The notes under the pieces were generated by a model. That model searched no databases and was not told the origin of the DNA. It saw only the letters and a program-made list of their open reading frames with translations. A stretch of 64,000 nt of DNA, taken from positions 19,030 to 83,029 of the forward strand of contig CAYJLY010000005.1 of assembly GCA_964371385.1 (NCBI GenBank), read 5' to 3'. Below, piece by piece: positions 42,830 to 52,488 of the stretch. Numbering within the stretch: the stretch's first letter is position 1; each line of letters begins with the position of its first letter. Position numbers and translations under genes: made by a program. Source of the DNA: Mucinivorans sp964371385 (GTDB lineage: Bacteria; Bacteroidota; Bacteroidia; Bacteroidales; Rikenellaceae).

Positions 42830-45800
42830 ATGTTTACGCATCTTCACCTGCATACTCAGTACTCCGTTTTGGACGGAGCAGCCAATATCAAACGCCTAGT
42901 GGCTCGCGCCAAAGAACTAGGTCAAAGTGCGCTGGCCATTACCGATCATGGTAATATGTTTGGGGTCAAGGAGTTTCATGAAGAAACCACTAAGGCAGGC
43001 ATTAAACCCATTTTGGGTTGTGAGGTTTATGTGGCGGCAAACTCTCGTCACTCCAAGACTAATTCTGAGGATAGAGGGGGAGATCACTTGATTCTTTTGG
43101 CTAAGAATCCTGTGGGCTATAAAAATCTTATCAAGTTGGTGTCTTATGCGTGGATAGAGGGTTTTTATTATAACCCACGTGTGGATAAAGATTTGTTGCA
43201 GAAGTATCACGAGGGCTTGATTTGCACCTCGGCATGTTTGGGTGGTGAGATAGCTCAACATCTAATGCATGGGGATTACACAAAAGCGAGCGAGGCGGTG
43301 GCATGGTTTAAAAATCTATTTGGCGAGGATTATTATCTGGAGCTACAATCGCACCCCTCGGGAAATGCCTATACAGATGAGAGAGTGTATCAAAACCAGC
43401 AGAAAGTCAATCAGGGGATACTATCGCTTGCGCGCGAGCACGGGGTGAAGTATATCGCCGCCAATGATGTACACTATATCCTAGCGGAGGATGCACCAGC
43501 ACACGATCGCTTGATCTGTCTTTCGACGGGGCGTGATCTTGACGATCCGAACCGTATGCGTTACACAACCCAAGAGTACCTCAAGAGCGAAGAGGAAATG
43601 CTTGCTTTGTTTCCCAATAACCCCGAGGCTATTGCCACCACCCAAGAAATTGTGGATAAGGTCGAGGAGTACTCTCTGAGCAATCGACCTTTCATGCCAA
43701 GGTTTGCACTGCCCGAGGGATTTGTGTTGGATTTTGCCAAGGTGCAATCTTCGGTTTTGCGCGCGATAGAAAAAGACGAGAACCACGATCGTGAGCTTCA
43801 TGCCATGGTCGCGGGGGCTACTAGCCTCGAACAAATAGCCTCGCTAGAGGAGTATTTCACTGCTATCGAACATCAATACCTTGTCCACCTGACCATGGAG
43901 GGCGCCAAGGAGCGCTGGGGTGACCCAGTGCCCGTTGATGTGGCAGAGCGACTGGAATTTGAGCTGAATACCATCGAATGGATGGGTTTTCCTGGTTACT
44001 TCCTTATTGTGTGGGATTTCATACGTGCGGCTCGTGATATGGGAGTGTCGGTGGGTCCGGGGCGTGGATCGGCGGCTGGTTCGGCTGTTGCCTATGCGCT
44101 GAAGATCACCAATATCGACCCTGTGAAATATGACCTGCTTTTTGAGCGTTTCTTGAACCCCGAACGTATTTCTATGCCCGATATGGATATTGACTTCGAT
44201 GAGGACGGACGCGAGAAAGTGCTACAATATGTTGTTAAGAAATACGGCAGTAGGCGAGTGGCGCACATTGTTACCTTTGGTACTATGGCGGCTAAGTCCT
44301 CTATTAAAGACGTTGCGCGTATACATAAACTACCCCTAAATGAGAGTGTCCGCCTAGCAAAGATGGTTCCCGACAAACCAGGAACAACACTGGATAAGGC
44401 ATATAAAGAAGTACCCGAACTGCAAATGGAGCGTACCGAAGGGTCGCCCCTTGTGATGGATACCCTCAAATATGCCGAAAAATTGGAGGGTAATGTGCGT
44501 AGTACGGGTGTGCATGCCTGTGGGGTGATTATCGGGGCGGATGACTTGGAAAATTTCATACCCCTTTCGACCGCCAAAGATGCCGAACTTTTTGTGGTTC
44601 AGTACGAGGGTAATAAGGTTGAGGATGTGGGGCTACTGAAGATGGACTTTCTGGGGTTAAAGACTCTTTCGATTATCAAAGATGCGGTGGAGAACGTAAA
44701 ACTCTCCAAGGGCATAGACATAGATATAGATAGCGTGCCGTTGGACGATAAAAAGACTTTCGAGCTCTACGCCAAGGGTGAAACCACAGGTCTGTTTCAG
44801 TTTGAATCTCCAGGGATGAAAAAACACTTGCGTGCGCTGGTGCCTAACCGCTTTGAGGACCTCATAGCCATGAACGCGCTCTATCGCCCAGGACCTATGG
44901 AATATATCCCAAACTTCGTTGCTCGTAAACACGGACGTGAGGCTATACTCTATGATTTGGACGACATGCAGGAGTACCTGCAAGACACCTACGGGGTGAC
45001 GGTCTACCAAGAGCAGGTGATGTTGCTCTCGCAAAAACTCGCTGGATTTACTAAGGGACAAGCCGATACTCTGCGTAAAGCGATGGGTAAGAAGCAACGT
45101 CAGGTACTAGATAAAATGAAACCCAAATTCCTTGAAGGCGCAGTTGCTAAGGGACATCCTATCGATATCTGCGAGAAGGTGTGGACAGACTGGGAGGCTT
45201 TCGCTGAATATGCTTTCAATAAGTCGCACTCCACTTGCTACGCCTATATATCCTATCAGACTGCCTACATGAAGGCTAACTATCCTCATGAGTTTATGGC
45301 GGCACTGCTCTCGCGCAATCTTTCGGATATCACCAAGCTGGGTTTCTTTATGGAGGAGTGTAAACGCATGGGTACTCCTGTGTTAAGCCCCGATGTGAAC
45401 AAGTCCTACAATCGTTTTACTGCCGATAGTGCTGGTAATATTCGCTTCGGGATGGGTGGTATCAAAGGCGTGGGCGAGGGAGCCGTGATGGCTATAATCG
45501 CTGAGCGTGAGGCGGGTGGTGAGTATGTAGATATTTATGATTTTGTGGAGCGTGTGCCGCTGCAGACTGTCAATAAAAAAACCATGGAGGCGTTGGCTCT
45601 TTCGGGGGCTTTCGATTCGATTTGGGGGCAGCATCGTTCGCTGCTTATGGCACCCGACGAAAAGGGTGTAAACTTCATCGAGCTTCTGGCACGCTATGGA
45701 AATATGATACAAAGCGATAGAGCGCGCAATGAAAATTCGCTCTTTGGTGATATGGCATCGAGCGATATGGTGCAAAAACCTCAGCTCATGGTCAGAACCC

Positions 45801-46450
45801 CTTGGGAGGAACTCGCAACGCTCAACAAGGAGCGAGAGGTGGTGGGTATCTATCTTTCGGCTCACCCACTGGATAATTATCGTATGATAGTAGAGAAATA
45901 TTTTACCCACAAACTCTCCGACATGCTCACTCTTGGTGATTTTGCCAATCAGGAGGTGGTCGTTGGAGGTATAGTGACCGATGTTCAACATCTAACCTCG
46001 ATGAAAGGAGCGCCCTATGGACGCTTTACGGTTGAGGATTTTTCGGGCAAGCACGAGTTTACGCTCTTTGGCAAGGAGTGGGAAACCTATAAAATGTGGT
46101 GTCAACCTCAGTCGAATATTATGATACGAGGGAAAGTGGCGGAACATCCCTATCGCAAGGGCGAGATGAAATATAATATCAATTCCATGCGCTCGCTGTT
46201 TAATATCCTCGAGGAGGGCATACGTAGTCTAAATATAGTATTCTCGGCCCACGAGGTGACCCAAGATATGGTGGCGGCTCTGGGAGAGGTTGTCTCGCAG
46301 AACCCCGGCAAGGTTGCCCTGAGCGTGAGCATAGTCGATGCACCCGAACAAATAGCCGTACAATTAGGCTCTCGTAAATACAGAGTGGCAATAAATAATA
46401 GCCTTGGGACGTTATTAGATCAATATAACATTCGTTATACTCTGAGCTAA
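42830..46450 (+). CDS. dnaE: DNA polymerase III alpha subunit
   Basis: This 1206-residue protein is the replicative C-family polymerase. The N-terminal PHP domain starts FTHLHLHTQYSVLDG and includes AITDHGNMFG. The palm has GPGRGSAAGS and PDMDIDFD with the catalytic aspartates. The fingers and beta-binding region follow (YRPGPM and GVTVYQEQVM). A helix-hairpin-helix (GIKGVGEGAV) and an OB-fold near the C-terminus complete it. Length and domain order are those of DnaE1. Confidence 0.97.
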   Translation: MFTHLHLHTQYSVLDGAANIKRLVARAKELGQSALAITDHGNMFGVKEFHEETTKAGIKPILGCEVYVAANSRHSKTNSEDRGGDHLILLAKNPVGYKNLIKLVSYAWIEGFYYNPRVDKDLLQKYHEGLICTSACLGGEIAQHLMHGDYTKASEAVAWFKNLFGEDYYLELQSHPSGNAYTDERVYQNQQKVNQGILSLAREHGVKYIAANDVHYILAEDAPAHDRLICLSTGRDLDDPNRMRYTTQEYLKSEEEMLALFPNNPEAIATTQEIVDKVEEYSLSNRPFMPRFALPEGFVLDFAKVQSSVLRAIEKDENHDRELHAMVAGATSLEQIASLEEYFTAIEHQYLVHLTMEGAKERWGDPVPVDVAERLEFELNTIEWMGFPGYFLIVWDFIRAARDMGVSVGPGRGSAAGSAVAYALKITNIDPVKYDLLFERFLNPERISMPDMDIDFDEDGREKVLQYVVKKYGSRRVAHIVTFGTMAAKSSIKDVARIHKLPLNESVRLAKMVPDKPGTTLDKAYKEVPELQMERTEGSPLVMDTLKYAEKLEGNVRSTGVHACGVIIGADDLENFIPLSTAKDAELFVVQYEGNKVEDVGLLKMDFLGLKTLSIIKDAVENVKLSKGIDIDIDSVPLDDKKTFELYAKGETTGLFQFESPGMKKHLRALVPNRFEDLIAMNALYRPGPMEYIPNFVARKHGREAILYDLDDMQEYLQDTYGVTVYQEQVMLLSQKLAGFTKGQADTLRKAMGKKQRQVLDKMKPKFLEGAVAKGHPIDICEKVWTDWEAFAEYAFNKSHSTCYAYISYQTAYMKANYPHEFMAALLSRNLSDITKLGFFMEECKRMGTPVLSPDVNKSYNRFTADSAGNIRFGMGGIKGVGEGAVMAIIAEREAGGEYVDIYDFVERVPLQTVNKKTMEALALSGAFDSIWGQHRSLLMAPDEKGVNFIELLARYGNMIQSDRARNENSLFGDMASSDMVQKPQLMVRTPWEELATLNKEREVVGIYLSAHPLDNYRMIVEKYFTHKLSDMLTLGDFANQEVVVGGIVTDVQHLTSMKGAPYGRFTVEDFSGKHEFTLFGKEWETYKMWCQPQSNIMIRGKVAEHPYRKGEMKYNINSMRSLFNILEEGIRSLNIVFSAHEVTQDMVAALGEVVSQNPGKVALSVSIVDAPEQIAVQLGSRKYRVAINNSLGTLLDQYNIRYTLS

Positions 46451-46508
46451 AATGCTCGGCGTGAAAAAAACTAAATCACTTAGCATGTTTTTTGTTAGAA
46501 ATTTTCAC

Positions 46509-46516
46509 TACTTTTG
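46509..46516 (+). promoter_or_regulatory. Promoter -7 box for trxA
   Basis: TACTTTTG lies 52 bases before the trxA ATG. TTTG at 46491-46494 is too close (14 bases) to be a standard -33 box. A weak hairpin (ATGCT with AGCAT, about 46452-46486) may end the dnaE transcript. Confidence 0.5.
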
Positions 46517-46568
46517 TACTCTTAAAAAAAACAGGCATAAACTAACACATTAAAATCATATAACAATC

Positions 46569-46883
46569 ATGGCAACTCAAATTAACGAAACTAATTTCCA
46601 AGAGATTATCTCTTCAGACAAACCAGCATTGGTGGATTTTTGGGCAGAGTGGTGTGGACCTTGTAAGCGCATCTCTCCAATTATCGACGAGCTTTTCACT
46701 GAGTATGGTGAGAAGGCTCATATCTGCAAATGTGATGTTGATACCAACAACGCTATCGCAGTTGAGTATGGTATCCGCAATATTCCAACCATCCTTTTCT
46801 TCAAAGGCGGTAAAGTTGTGGATAAAGTAGTTGGTGCAACCTCCAAAGAGGCTTTGGCTGAGAAAATCGAAGGCCTTTTGTAG
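46569..46883 (+). CDS. trxA: Thioredoxin
   Basis: This 104-residue protein is a single thioredoxin domain without a signal peptide, acting as a cytoplasmic disulfide reductant. The active site WCGPC has Cys29 and Cys32, and NIPTILFFKGGKVV carries the cis-proline. It can serve as electron donor to the CysH-type reductase encoded 2.5 kb downstream. Confidence 0.96.
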   Translation: MATQINETNFQEIISSDKPALVDFWAEWCGPCKRISPIIDELFTEYGEKAHICKCDVDTNNAIAVEYGIRNIPTILFFKGGKVVDKVVGATSKEALAEKIEGLL

Positions 46884-46933
46884 CCCTTTTGTAGATAGAG
46901 CTTCAAAAAAAATCACTTTTTTTGTGAAAAAAT

Positions 46934-46964
46934 TTTGGAAGTTAAGAAAAAGTGTTTACCTTTG
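46934..46964 (+). promoter_or_regulatory. Promoter of tRNA-Pro, mirrored in a palindrome
   Basis: TTTG (46934-46937) and TACCTTTG (46957-46964) are spaced by 19 bases. GTGTTTACCTTT (46952-46963) recurs inverted at 46981-46992, giving a 12-base perfect inverted repeat that covers the -7 box and ends just before the tRNA. Confidence 0.8.
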
Positions 46965-46997
46965 CACCCGTGTTTAGCGAAAAGGTAAACACATCCT

Positions 46998-47072
46998 CGG
47001 GGTGTAGCGCAGTCCGGTTAGCGCACCTGCTTTGGGAGCAGGGGGTCCCAGGTTCGAATCCTGGTACCCCGA
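46998..47072 (+). tRNA. tRNA-Pro (anticodon TGG)
   Basis: The acceptor stem pairs CGGGGTG with TACCCCG, with A as discriminator. The D arm has AGTCCGGTTAGCGC, the anticodon arm is CCTGC-TTTGGGA-GCAGG, and the T arm has GGTTCGAATCC. CCA is not encoded. The length is 75 bases. Confidence 0.96.
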
Positions 47073-47076
47073 CGAT

Positions 47077-47117
47077 AAAAGAGAACAAGACAAGTAGTCT
47101 GGTTCTCTTTTTTTTTG
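47077..47117 (+). terminator. Terminator of tRNA-Pro
   Basis: AAAAGAGAAC (47077-47086) pairs with GTTCTCTTTT (47102-47111), with AGAC/GTCT pairing inside, followed by a long T-run. Confidence 0.85.
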
Positions 47118-47171
47118 TTTCTCGCTCTAGTAATAACGCAAAATAAGGTGTAAAATCTTAAAAAAAATTTA

Positions 47172-47179
47172 TACCTTTG
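47172..47179 (+). promoter_or_regulatory. Promoter -7 box for the cysD-cysN-cysH operon
   Basis: TACCTTTG lies 31 bases before cysD. The -33 region is A-rich with no clear TTTG, which could mean activator dependence. Confidence 0.55.
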
Positions 47180-47210
47180 TACGCTATATAACGTGATACT
47201 AGAATAATAC

Positions 47211-48107
47211 ATGAAACTAACACATTTACGTGAGCTGGAAGCCGAATCGATCTACGTGATGCGAGAGGTGGCGGCTCAATTCGAAAAACCAGTCCTTCTG
47301 TTCTCGGGCGGAAAAGACTCTATCGTGCTTGTGCACCTTGCATACAAGGCTTTCTATCCTGGAAAAATACCTTTCCCCTTGCTTCACATCGACACTGGGC
47401 ACAACTTTGCCGAAACTATCGTGTATCGTGATAAGCTGGCAGCCGACATGGGTGCCGAGCTATTGGTGGGCTCTGTTCAGGAGTCAATCGATGCTGGGCG
47501 AGTTGTTGAAGAAACAGGCTTTAATGCTTCCCGCAACAAACTTCAAACCACAACTTTGCTTGATACCCTTGAGAAATATAAATTTGATGCCGCTATGGGT
47601 GGTGCTCGTCGTGACGAAGAGAAAGCTCGTGCTAAGGAGCGTTTCTTCTCGCACCGTGATGAGTTTGGTCAGTGGGATCCTAAGAATCAGCGCCCCGAAC
47701 TATGGAATATCTTTAATGGCCGCAAGCAGATGGGCGAGCACTTCCGTGTGTTCCCTATCTCGAATTGGACAGAAATGGACGTGTGGCAGTATATCATGCT
47801 AGAGAATATCCCTATGCCATCGATTTATTATACTCACGAGCGTGATGTGTTCTTCCGCGATGGTCAGTGGTTGGCGGCCGAGGAGTGTATGACCCTCAAA
47901 CCAACCGAGACTGTGGAGCGCAAAAGAGTACGTTGTCGCACCATTGGTGACATTTCTTGTACGGGACTTACGCTTTCACAGGCAAACTCTTTGGAGGAGA
48001 TCATCGACGAGATTGCCTCTACTCGCATCACCGAGCGTGGAGGTCGTGCAGACGACAAACGCTCCGAATCGGCAATGGAAGACCGTAAGAAAGAAGGTTA
48101 TTTTTAA
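47211..48107 (+). CDS. cysD: Sulfate adenylyltransferase subunit 2
   Basis: This 298-residue protein is the catalytic ATP sulfurylase subunit, making adenosine 5'-phosphosulfate (APS) from ATP and sulfate. The PP-loop SGGKDS is at 32-37, and GGARRDEEKARAKERFFS is the conserved active-site segment. It works as a complex with CysN, whose gene follows after 21 bases. Confidence 0.97.
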   Translation: MKLTHLRELEAESIYVMREVAAQFEKPVLLFSGGKDSIVLVHLAYKAFYPGKIPFPLLHIDTGHNFAETIVYRDKLAADMGAELLVGSVQESIDAGRVVEETGFNASRNKLQTTTLLDTLEKYKFDAAMGGARRDEEKARAKERFFSHRDEFGQWDPKNQRPELWNIFNGRKQMGEHFRVFPISNWTEMDVWQYIMLENIPMPSIYYTHERDVFFRDGQWLAAEECMTLKPTETVERKRVRCRTIGDISCTGLTLSQANSLEEIIDEIASTRITERGGRADDKRSESAMEDRKKEGYF

Positions 48108-48128
48108 AAGAATCAAAAGCAAAACAAC

Positions 48129-49412
48129 ATGGCACAACATACAAGTGGCTACCTAGATATGGAGCTATTGAGATTTACTACGGCTGGATCGGTTGATGAT
48201 GGAAAATCAACTCTGATTGGCCGCCTGCTCTATGATAGTAAGTCGATTTTTGAAGATCAAATGGAGGCTATCGAAGAGGCCTCAAAGACTCGTGGTAACG
48301 AAGAGGTAAACCTCGCACTGCTAACCGATGGATTGCGTGCAGAGCGCGAGCAAGGAATTACCATCGATGTGGCTTATCGCTACTTCGCAACCCCAAAACG
48401 TAAATTTATTATTGCCGACACCCCAGGTCATATTGAGTACACTCGCAACATGGTTACGGGTGCTTCGACTGCCGATTTGGCTATTATTCTGATAGATGCC
48501 CGTAATGGTATTATCGAGCAAACAGTTCGCCACACCTACATCGCATCGCTGTTGGGCATCCCTCACGTAGCGGTGTGTGTTAACAAAATGGACTTGGTGG
48601 ATTTCTCGAAAGAGGTTTTTGACGAGATTGTCAGCAAATACAAAGAAATCGCAACCTCGCTGGGCTTGAAAGACATTAAGTTTATCCCCATTTCAGCTAA
48701 ATTTGGCGACAATGTGGTTGTCAAGTCTGATCGTTGCTCATGGTATGATGGCGAGACTCTGATGGATATCCTAGAGACTACCTCTATCGAGCATAAAGGT
48801 GCTGATAGTAGCGATGCTCGTTTCCCTGTTCAATGGGTGGTGCGTCCTATTAGCGACAAGTATCACGATTTCCGCGGCTATGCAGGTCGTATGGCGGGTG
48901 GATCGTTGAAAGTGGGCGAGAGAGTGAAGGTGTTGCCTTCGGGAACAGTGTCGAAGGTGAAAGAGATACTTGAGTGTGATAAGAATTTCGAGGTGGCGCA
49001 AACTCCAGCTTCGGTGACCATCACCCTGGAGGATAATATCGACATATCACGAGGCGATATGATCGTCTCGGATGAGAATATCTCTCAAGCTGTCACTGTG
49101 AGCCAAGAGCTTCAGATGATGATCTGTTGGTTGAATCCTAAGGCTATGAGCGTGGGTGGAAAATACTTGGTGCGTCATTGTAATTCTGAGGTGAAAGCTA
49201 TCGTAAAATCGCTGGATTACCGCGTAGATATTAACACTCTCGATAAACTCACCGATGCGCAGACTCTTTCGATGAACGACATCGGACAGATCACCATCAA
49301 AACTGCCAAGCCTTTGGTGTTTGATAGCTACCAATCTAATCGCAATACTGGCTCGCTAGTGTTTGTTGATGAGGCTACCAACGAAACCGTTGGTGCGGCG
49401 ATGATTTTGTAA
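48129..49412 (+). CDS. cysN: Sulfate adenylyltransferase subunit 1 (GTPase)
   Basis: This 427-residue GTPase drives APS synthesis by CysD. GTPase motifs are GSVDDGKST (20-28), ADTPGH and NKMD, followed by EF-Tu-like beta-barrel domains. It ends at about the length of a CysN without a fused CysC kinase domain. No separate cysC gene is present in the operon. Confidence 0.97.
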   Translation: MAQHTSGYLDMELLRFTTAGSVDDGKSTLIGRLLYDSKSIFEDQMEAIEEASKTRGNEEVNLALLTDGLRAEREQGITIDVAYRYFATPKRKFIIADTPGHIEYTRNMVTGASTADLAIILIDARNGIIEQTVRHTYIASLLGIPHVAVCVNKMDLVDFSKEVFDEIVSKYKEIATSLGLKDIKFIPISAKFGDNVVVKSDRCSWYDGETLMDILETTSIEHKGADSSDARFPVQWVVRPISDKYHDFRGYAGRMAGGSLKVGERVKVLPSGTVSKVKEILECDKNFEVAQTPASVTITLEDNIDISRGDMIVSDENISQAVTVSQELQMMICWLNPKAMSVGGKYLVRHCNSEVKAIVKSLDYRVDINTLDKLTDAQTLSMNDIGQITIKTAKPLVFDSYQSNRNTGSLVFVDEATNETVGAAMIL

Positions 49413-49443
49413 GTAATCCCGTAAATCTTCAATATCACATAAG

Positions 49444-50154
49444 ATGAATGAACAGCAAATAGCTAGTATTAATGAAAAATTTGCAGGAAGCACCCCTCAG
49501 GAGCTCCTGCAATATTTCCTTGGCGAATATAAAGGCGCGATAGGGCTTGCCTCGAGCCTCTCGTGGGAGGATCAGGCCCTAACGGCAATGATATGCGAGA
49601 TAGATAAGTCGTGTAGGATTTTCACGCTCGACACAGGGCGTGTTTTCCCCGAGACCTATTCCTTGATGGGTAAAACCAATGAGCGTTTCGGTATCAAGCT
49701 AGAGGTGTTTTTCCCCGACACAACTTTGGTTCAAAATATGGTCAGAGAACATGGCGTTAATCTGTTTTATGATAGCATAGAATTGCGCCGTGAGTGTTGC
49801 CATGTTCGCAAACTAGAGCCTCTTAAGCGTGCTTTTGCGGGATTGAAAGTCTGGATTTGTGGTTTGCGTCGTGAGCAATCTGTTACGCGTGGCGATAATC
49901 AAATGGTCGAATGGGATGCTCAAAACGGGATGCTCAAAATCAATCCTTTGATTAATTGGAGCGAGAGCGAAACTATCGATTATGTGAAAAATAATCAAGT
50001 GCCTTTCAACGTTCTCCATCAAAAAGGCTTTCCTTCGATTGGGTGTCAGCCATGTACTCGCGCCATCGAAGAGGGCGAGGATCTAAGAGCTGGTCGTTGG
50101 TGGTGGGAGAACCCCGAGCAAAGGGAATGTGGACTGCACAACAGTGCCAAATAA
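49444..50154 (+). CDS. cysH: Assimilatory APS reductase (iron-sulfur CysH)
   Basis: This 236-residue enzyme reduces adenylyl sulfate to sulfite with thioredoxin. Cys118-Cys119 and Cys201-Cys204 (CC and CxxC) are the 4Fe-4S ligands. They distinguish APS reductases from PAPS reductases, which lack these cysteines. Cys229 in ECGLH is the catalytic thiol. The PP-loop region is SSLSWEDQ. This matches the lack of an APS kinase gene in the operon. Confidence 0.94.
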   Translation: MNEQQIASINEKFAGSTPQELLQYFLGEYKGAIGLASSLSWEDQALTAMICEIDKSCRIFTLDTGRVFPETYSLMGKTNERFGIKLEVFFPDTTLVQNMVREHGVNLFYDSIELRRECCHVRKLEPLKRAFAGLKVWICGLRREQSVTRGDNQMVEWDAQNGMLKINPLINWSESETIDYVKNNQVPFNVLHQKGFPSIGCQPCTRAIEEGEDLRAGRWWWENPEQRECGLHNSAK

Positions 50155-50219
50155 TTGCACCTAGAAACAATAGAATAACTAAAAGAGGGAATTTTCCTCT
50201 GGAAAAAAAGAACAAGAAA

Positions 50220-50663
50220 ATGGGAACTTATATAATCCGAGTAGCAAAATACGTAATCTATTTCGCAGTATTACTATCGCTAACTCTTATTCTGATGAAT
50301 AGCTTTAGCTCAAACAAAATAGAACTTTCGCAGTACTATAATTTGCACGGATTGATGCTCTGTGGTGTGGTTTTGCTGTTTTCGTTGATTTATCCTTTTA
50401 TAGGATTTGTGAAAAAAGACCTTACCTTCAATGCTGTCAATCGCAAAGAAGACTTGTTGCGTGTGATGGCGGCTTGTGGCTATGCCCAAACAGCAGGCGA
50501 TGACAACAACATGGAGTTTCGCGCAACATCAGTGGGCAAGAAATTGGCTCACCGTTGGGACGACAAAATCACCATCACCACCGATGCCGATGGACTTTCG
50601 GTGATGAGCGGCCCACGCAAAGAAGTGGTGCGTGCTACTTTCCGCTTCAATACTTACCTTTAA
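50220..50663 (+). CDS. Small membrane protein of unknown function
   Basis: This 147-residue protein starts at ATG 50220; the open frame extends further 5' into cysH. Two hydrophobic segments at about 9-26 and 44-66 form a membrane hairpin. A soluble C-terminal part of about 75 residues follows (NRKEDLLRVMAACGYAQ to the end). I do not recognise the family. It lies between cysH and the S41 protease gene (65 and 15 bases), so it is likely cotranscribed with the latter. Confidence 0.65.
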   Translation: MGTYIIRVAKYVIYFAVLLSLTLILMNSFSSNKIELSQYYNLHGLMLCGVVLLFSLIYPFIGFVKKDLTFNAVNRKEDLLRVMAACGYAQTAGDDNNMEFRATSVGKKLAHRWDDKITITTDADGLSVMSGPRKEVVRATFRFNTYL

Positions 50664-50678
50664 GCCCCCAAGAGCAGT

Positions 50679-52418
50679 ATGAAAAAAATACTTGCAAGCC
50701 TCTCTCTAATAGTCACTCTTTCGGGTGTGAGCCACAGCGCTCGCTCTCAGGGGGTGACTTTGAGCGTTTCTGGTGATAGTGTCACCACCGAGGAGCTGTC
50801 GCCTGAGCTCGCCCAACAGCGCCGTGATTTGCAGATAGGCAAATCTATGGATCTGTTTTTTGGTCTTTTCACTAGCGTGAATGCCATGTATGTCGATGAA
50901 CCCGACCCAAAGAAGATGGCAACCACGGCAATCGATGCTATGCTTAAAGAGCTTGACCCTTATACCGAATATATTTCGGCTGAGGAAATGGCCGACTTTG
51001 AGTTTATGACCACGGGTAAATATGGCGGTATAGGCTCGCTGATTCGTCAACGTGGCGAGTGGGTTGAAATTAGTCAGCCCTATGAAGGTTCGCCCTCGGC
51101 AAAAGCAGGCTTGATGGGTGGCGATAGATTGGTCGAGATAAATGGTGAGTCGCTCAAGGGTGCTGGCTCGGAAAAAGTATCATCACTACTCAAAGGCGAC
51201 CCCAATACAACGTTCACTTTGAAATATCGCCCACTTTCGGACACCACAACCCTCAAAGAAATTGATATCACCCGCGAGGTAATTTCTATCCCCTCGGTGC
51301 CCTACTTTGGATTGCTGAAAGATTCGATTGGCTATATCCGCTTTGATAGTTTCACTTCGGATGGAGCTAGAGAAGTTAAAGATGCAATAGATAAACTCAA
51401 TGCGCAAACCCAGCTGCGTGGCATTATCCTCGATTTGAGAGGAAATGGTGGTGGAGTGATAGGCGGTGCTATTGATATTGCTGGGATGTTCTTGCCCAAG
51501 GGCAGTGTGGTCACAAGCCTGAAAGGCCGCTCCAGAGGTAGCAATACAATCTATAAGACAAGTACGAACCCTATTTTCCCTGAACTACCCTTGGCGGTAT
51601 TGATAGGTAGCGGTTCGGCATCGGCAAGCGAGATTCTCGCTGGCGCGATTCAGGACTACGATCGTGGTGTTGTGGTGGGCTCTCGCAGTTTCGGCAAGGG
51701 ACTTGTGCAGTCTACGCGTGGCGTTGGCGAAAACGAGATGGTCAAGGTGACTATTGCCAAATATTACACCCCTTCGGGTCGTTGTATTCAGGCTATCGAC
51801 TATACCCACCGCAACGATGACGGCTCGGTAAAACATGTACCCGATTCATTGGCCCAAGAATTTACTACTGCCGCAGGTCGCAAGGTCTATGACGGTGGGG
51901 GAATTAATCCTGATGTGGTGATTAAGGGCGATTATCTCTCAAAGTTCTCGGCTCTTTTGATGGCTTTTGGCTTTGTGGATGATTTTTCGAACCTTCATGT
52001 AGCGCAGAATCCCAAAGCTCCCATTGAAGGGTTTGTTGTGGATGATAAAGTCTATTCACAGTTTGTGAAGTTTATGCAGGACAAGACCATAGACTACACC
52101 TCGCCAGCGCAAACCGCTCTTAAGGAGCTGCGTGATTACGCCAAGTACGAAAGCCAGTTCGAGGCGATGAAGCCCCTGATGGATTCGCTAGAAAGCAAAC
52201 TTACGGACGATAAGCGTGTTCTTTTGGAGCAACACTCAGATGAAATTAAGGAGCTCTTGGCCTCGGCGTTGATCAATCGTTGGTACTATATCAGGGGTGC
52301 CATAGAGTACGATACCCAAAAAGGTAAGGACGAGGTGTTGTGGGAAGCCCACGATCTATTGCTCGACCCTAAGGAGTATCACCGAATCCTCAGCGAGCAG
52401 GACACTTCAAAAAACTAG
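50679..52418 (+). CDS. C-terminal processing protease, S41 family
   Basis: This 579-residue periplasmic serine protease has a signal peptide (1 to about 24). A PDZ domain (about 108-190, with YGGIGSLIRQ) is followed by the S41 catalytic core. The core has LDLRGNGGG (252-260), the nucleophile motif GSASASEI (312-319) and Lys340 in SRSFGKG. A C-terminal helical region of about 130 residues follows. It is likely to process or degrade envelope proteins with exposed C-termini, possibly including cell-wall hydrolases. Confidence 0.94.
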   Translation: MKKILASLSLIVTLSGVSHSARSQGVTLSVSGDSVTTEELSPELAQQRRDLQIGKSMDLFFGLFTSVNAMYVDEPDPKKMATTAIDAMLKELDPYTEYISAEEMADFEFMTTGKYGGIGSLIRQRGEWVEISQPYEGSPSAKAGLMGGDRLVEINGESLKGAGSEKVSSLLKGDPNTTFTLKYRPLSDTTTLKEIDITREVISIPSVPYFGLLKDSIGYIRFDSFTSDGAREVKDAIDKLNAQTQLRGIILDLRGNGGGVIGGAIDIAGMFLPKGSVVTSLKGRSRGSNTIYKTSTNPIFPELPLAVLIGSGSASASEILAGAIQDYDRGVVVGSRSFGKGLVQSTRGVGENEMVKVTIAKYYTPSGRCIQAIDYTHRNDDGSVKHVPDSLAQEFTTAAGRKVYDGGGINPDVVIKGDYLSKFSALLMAFGFVDDFSNLHVAQNPKAPIEGFVVDDKVYSQFVKFMQDKTIDYTSPAQTALKELRDYAKYESQFEAMKPLMDSLESKLTDDKRVLLEQHSDEIKELLASALINRWYYIRGAIEYDTQKGKDEVLWEAHDLLLDPKEYHRILSEQDTSKN

Positions 52419-52488
52419 TCCCCCCCAAAAAAAAGTAACCCCCTTAATGCAAATAACAAACAGCAACAACAGACGAAAGTTTATAACA

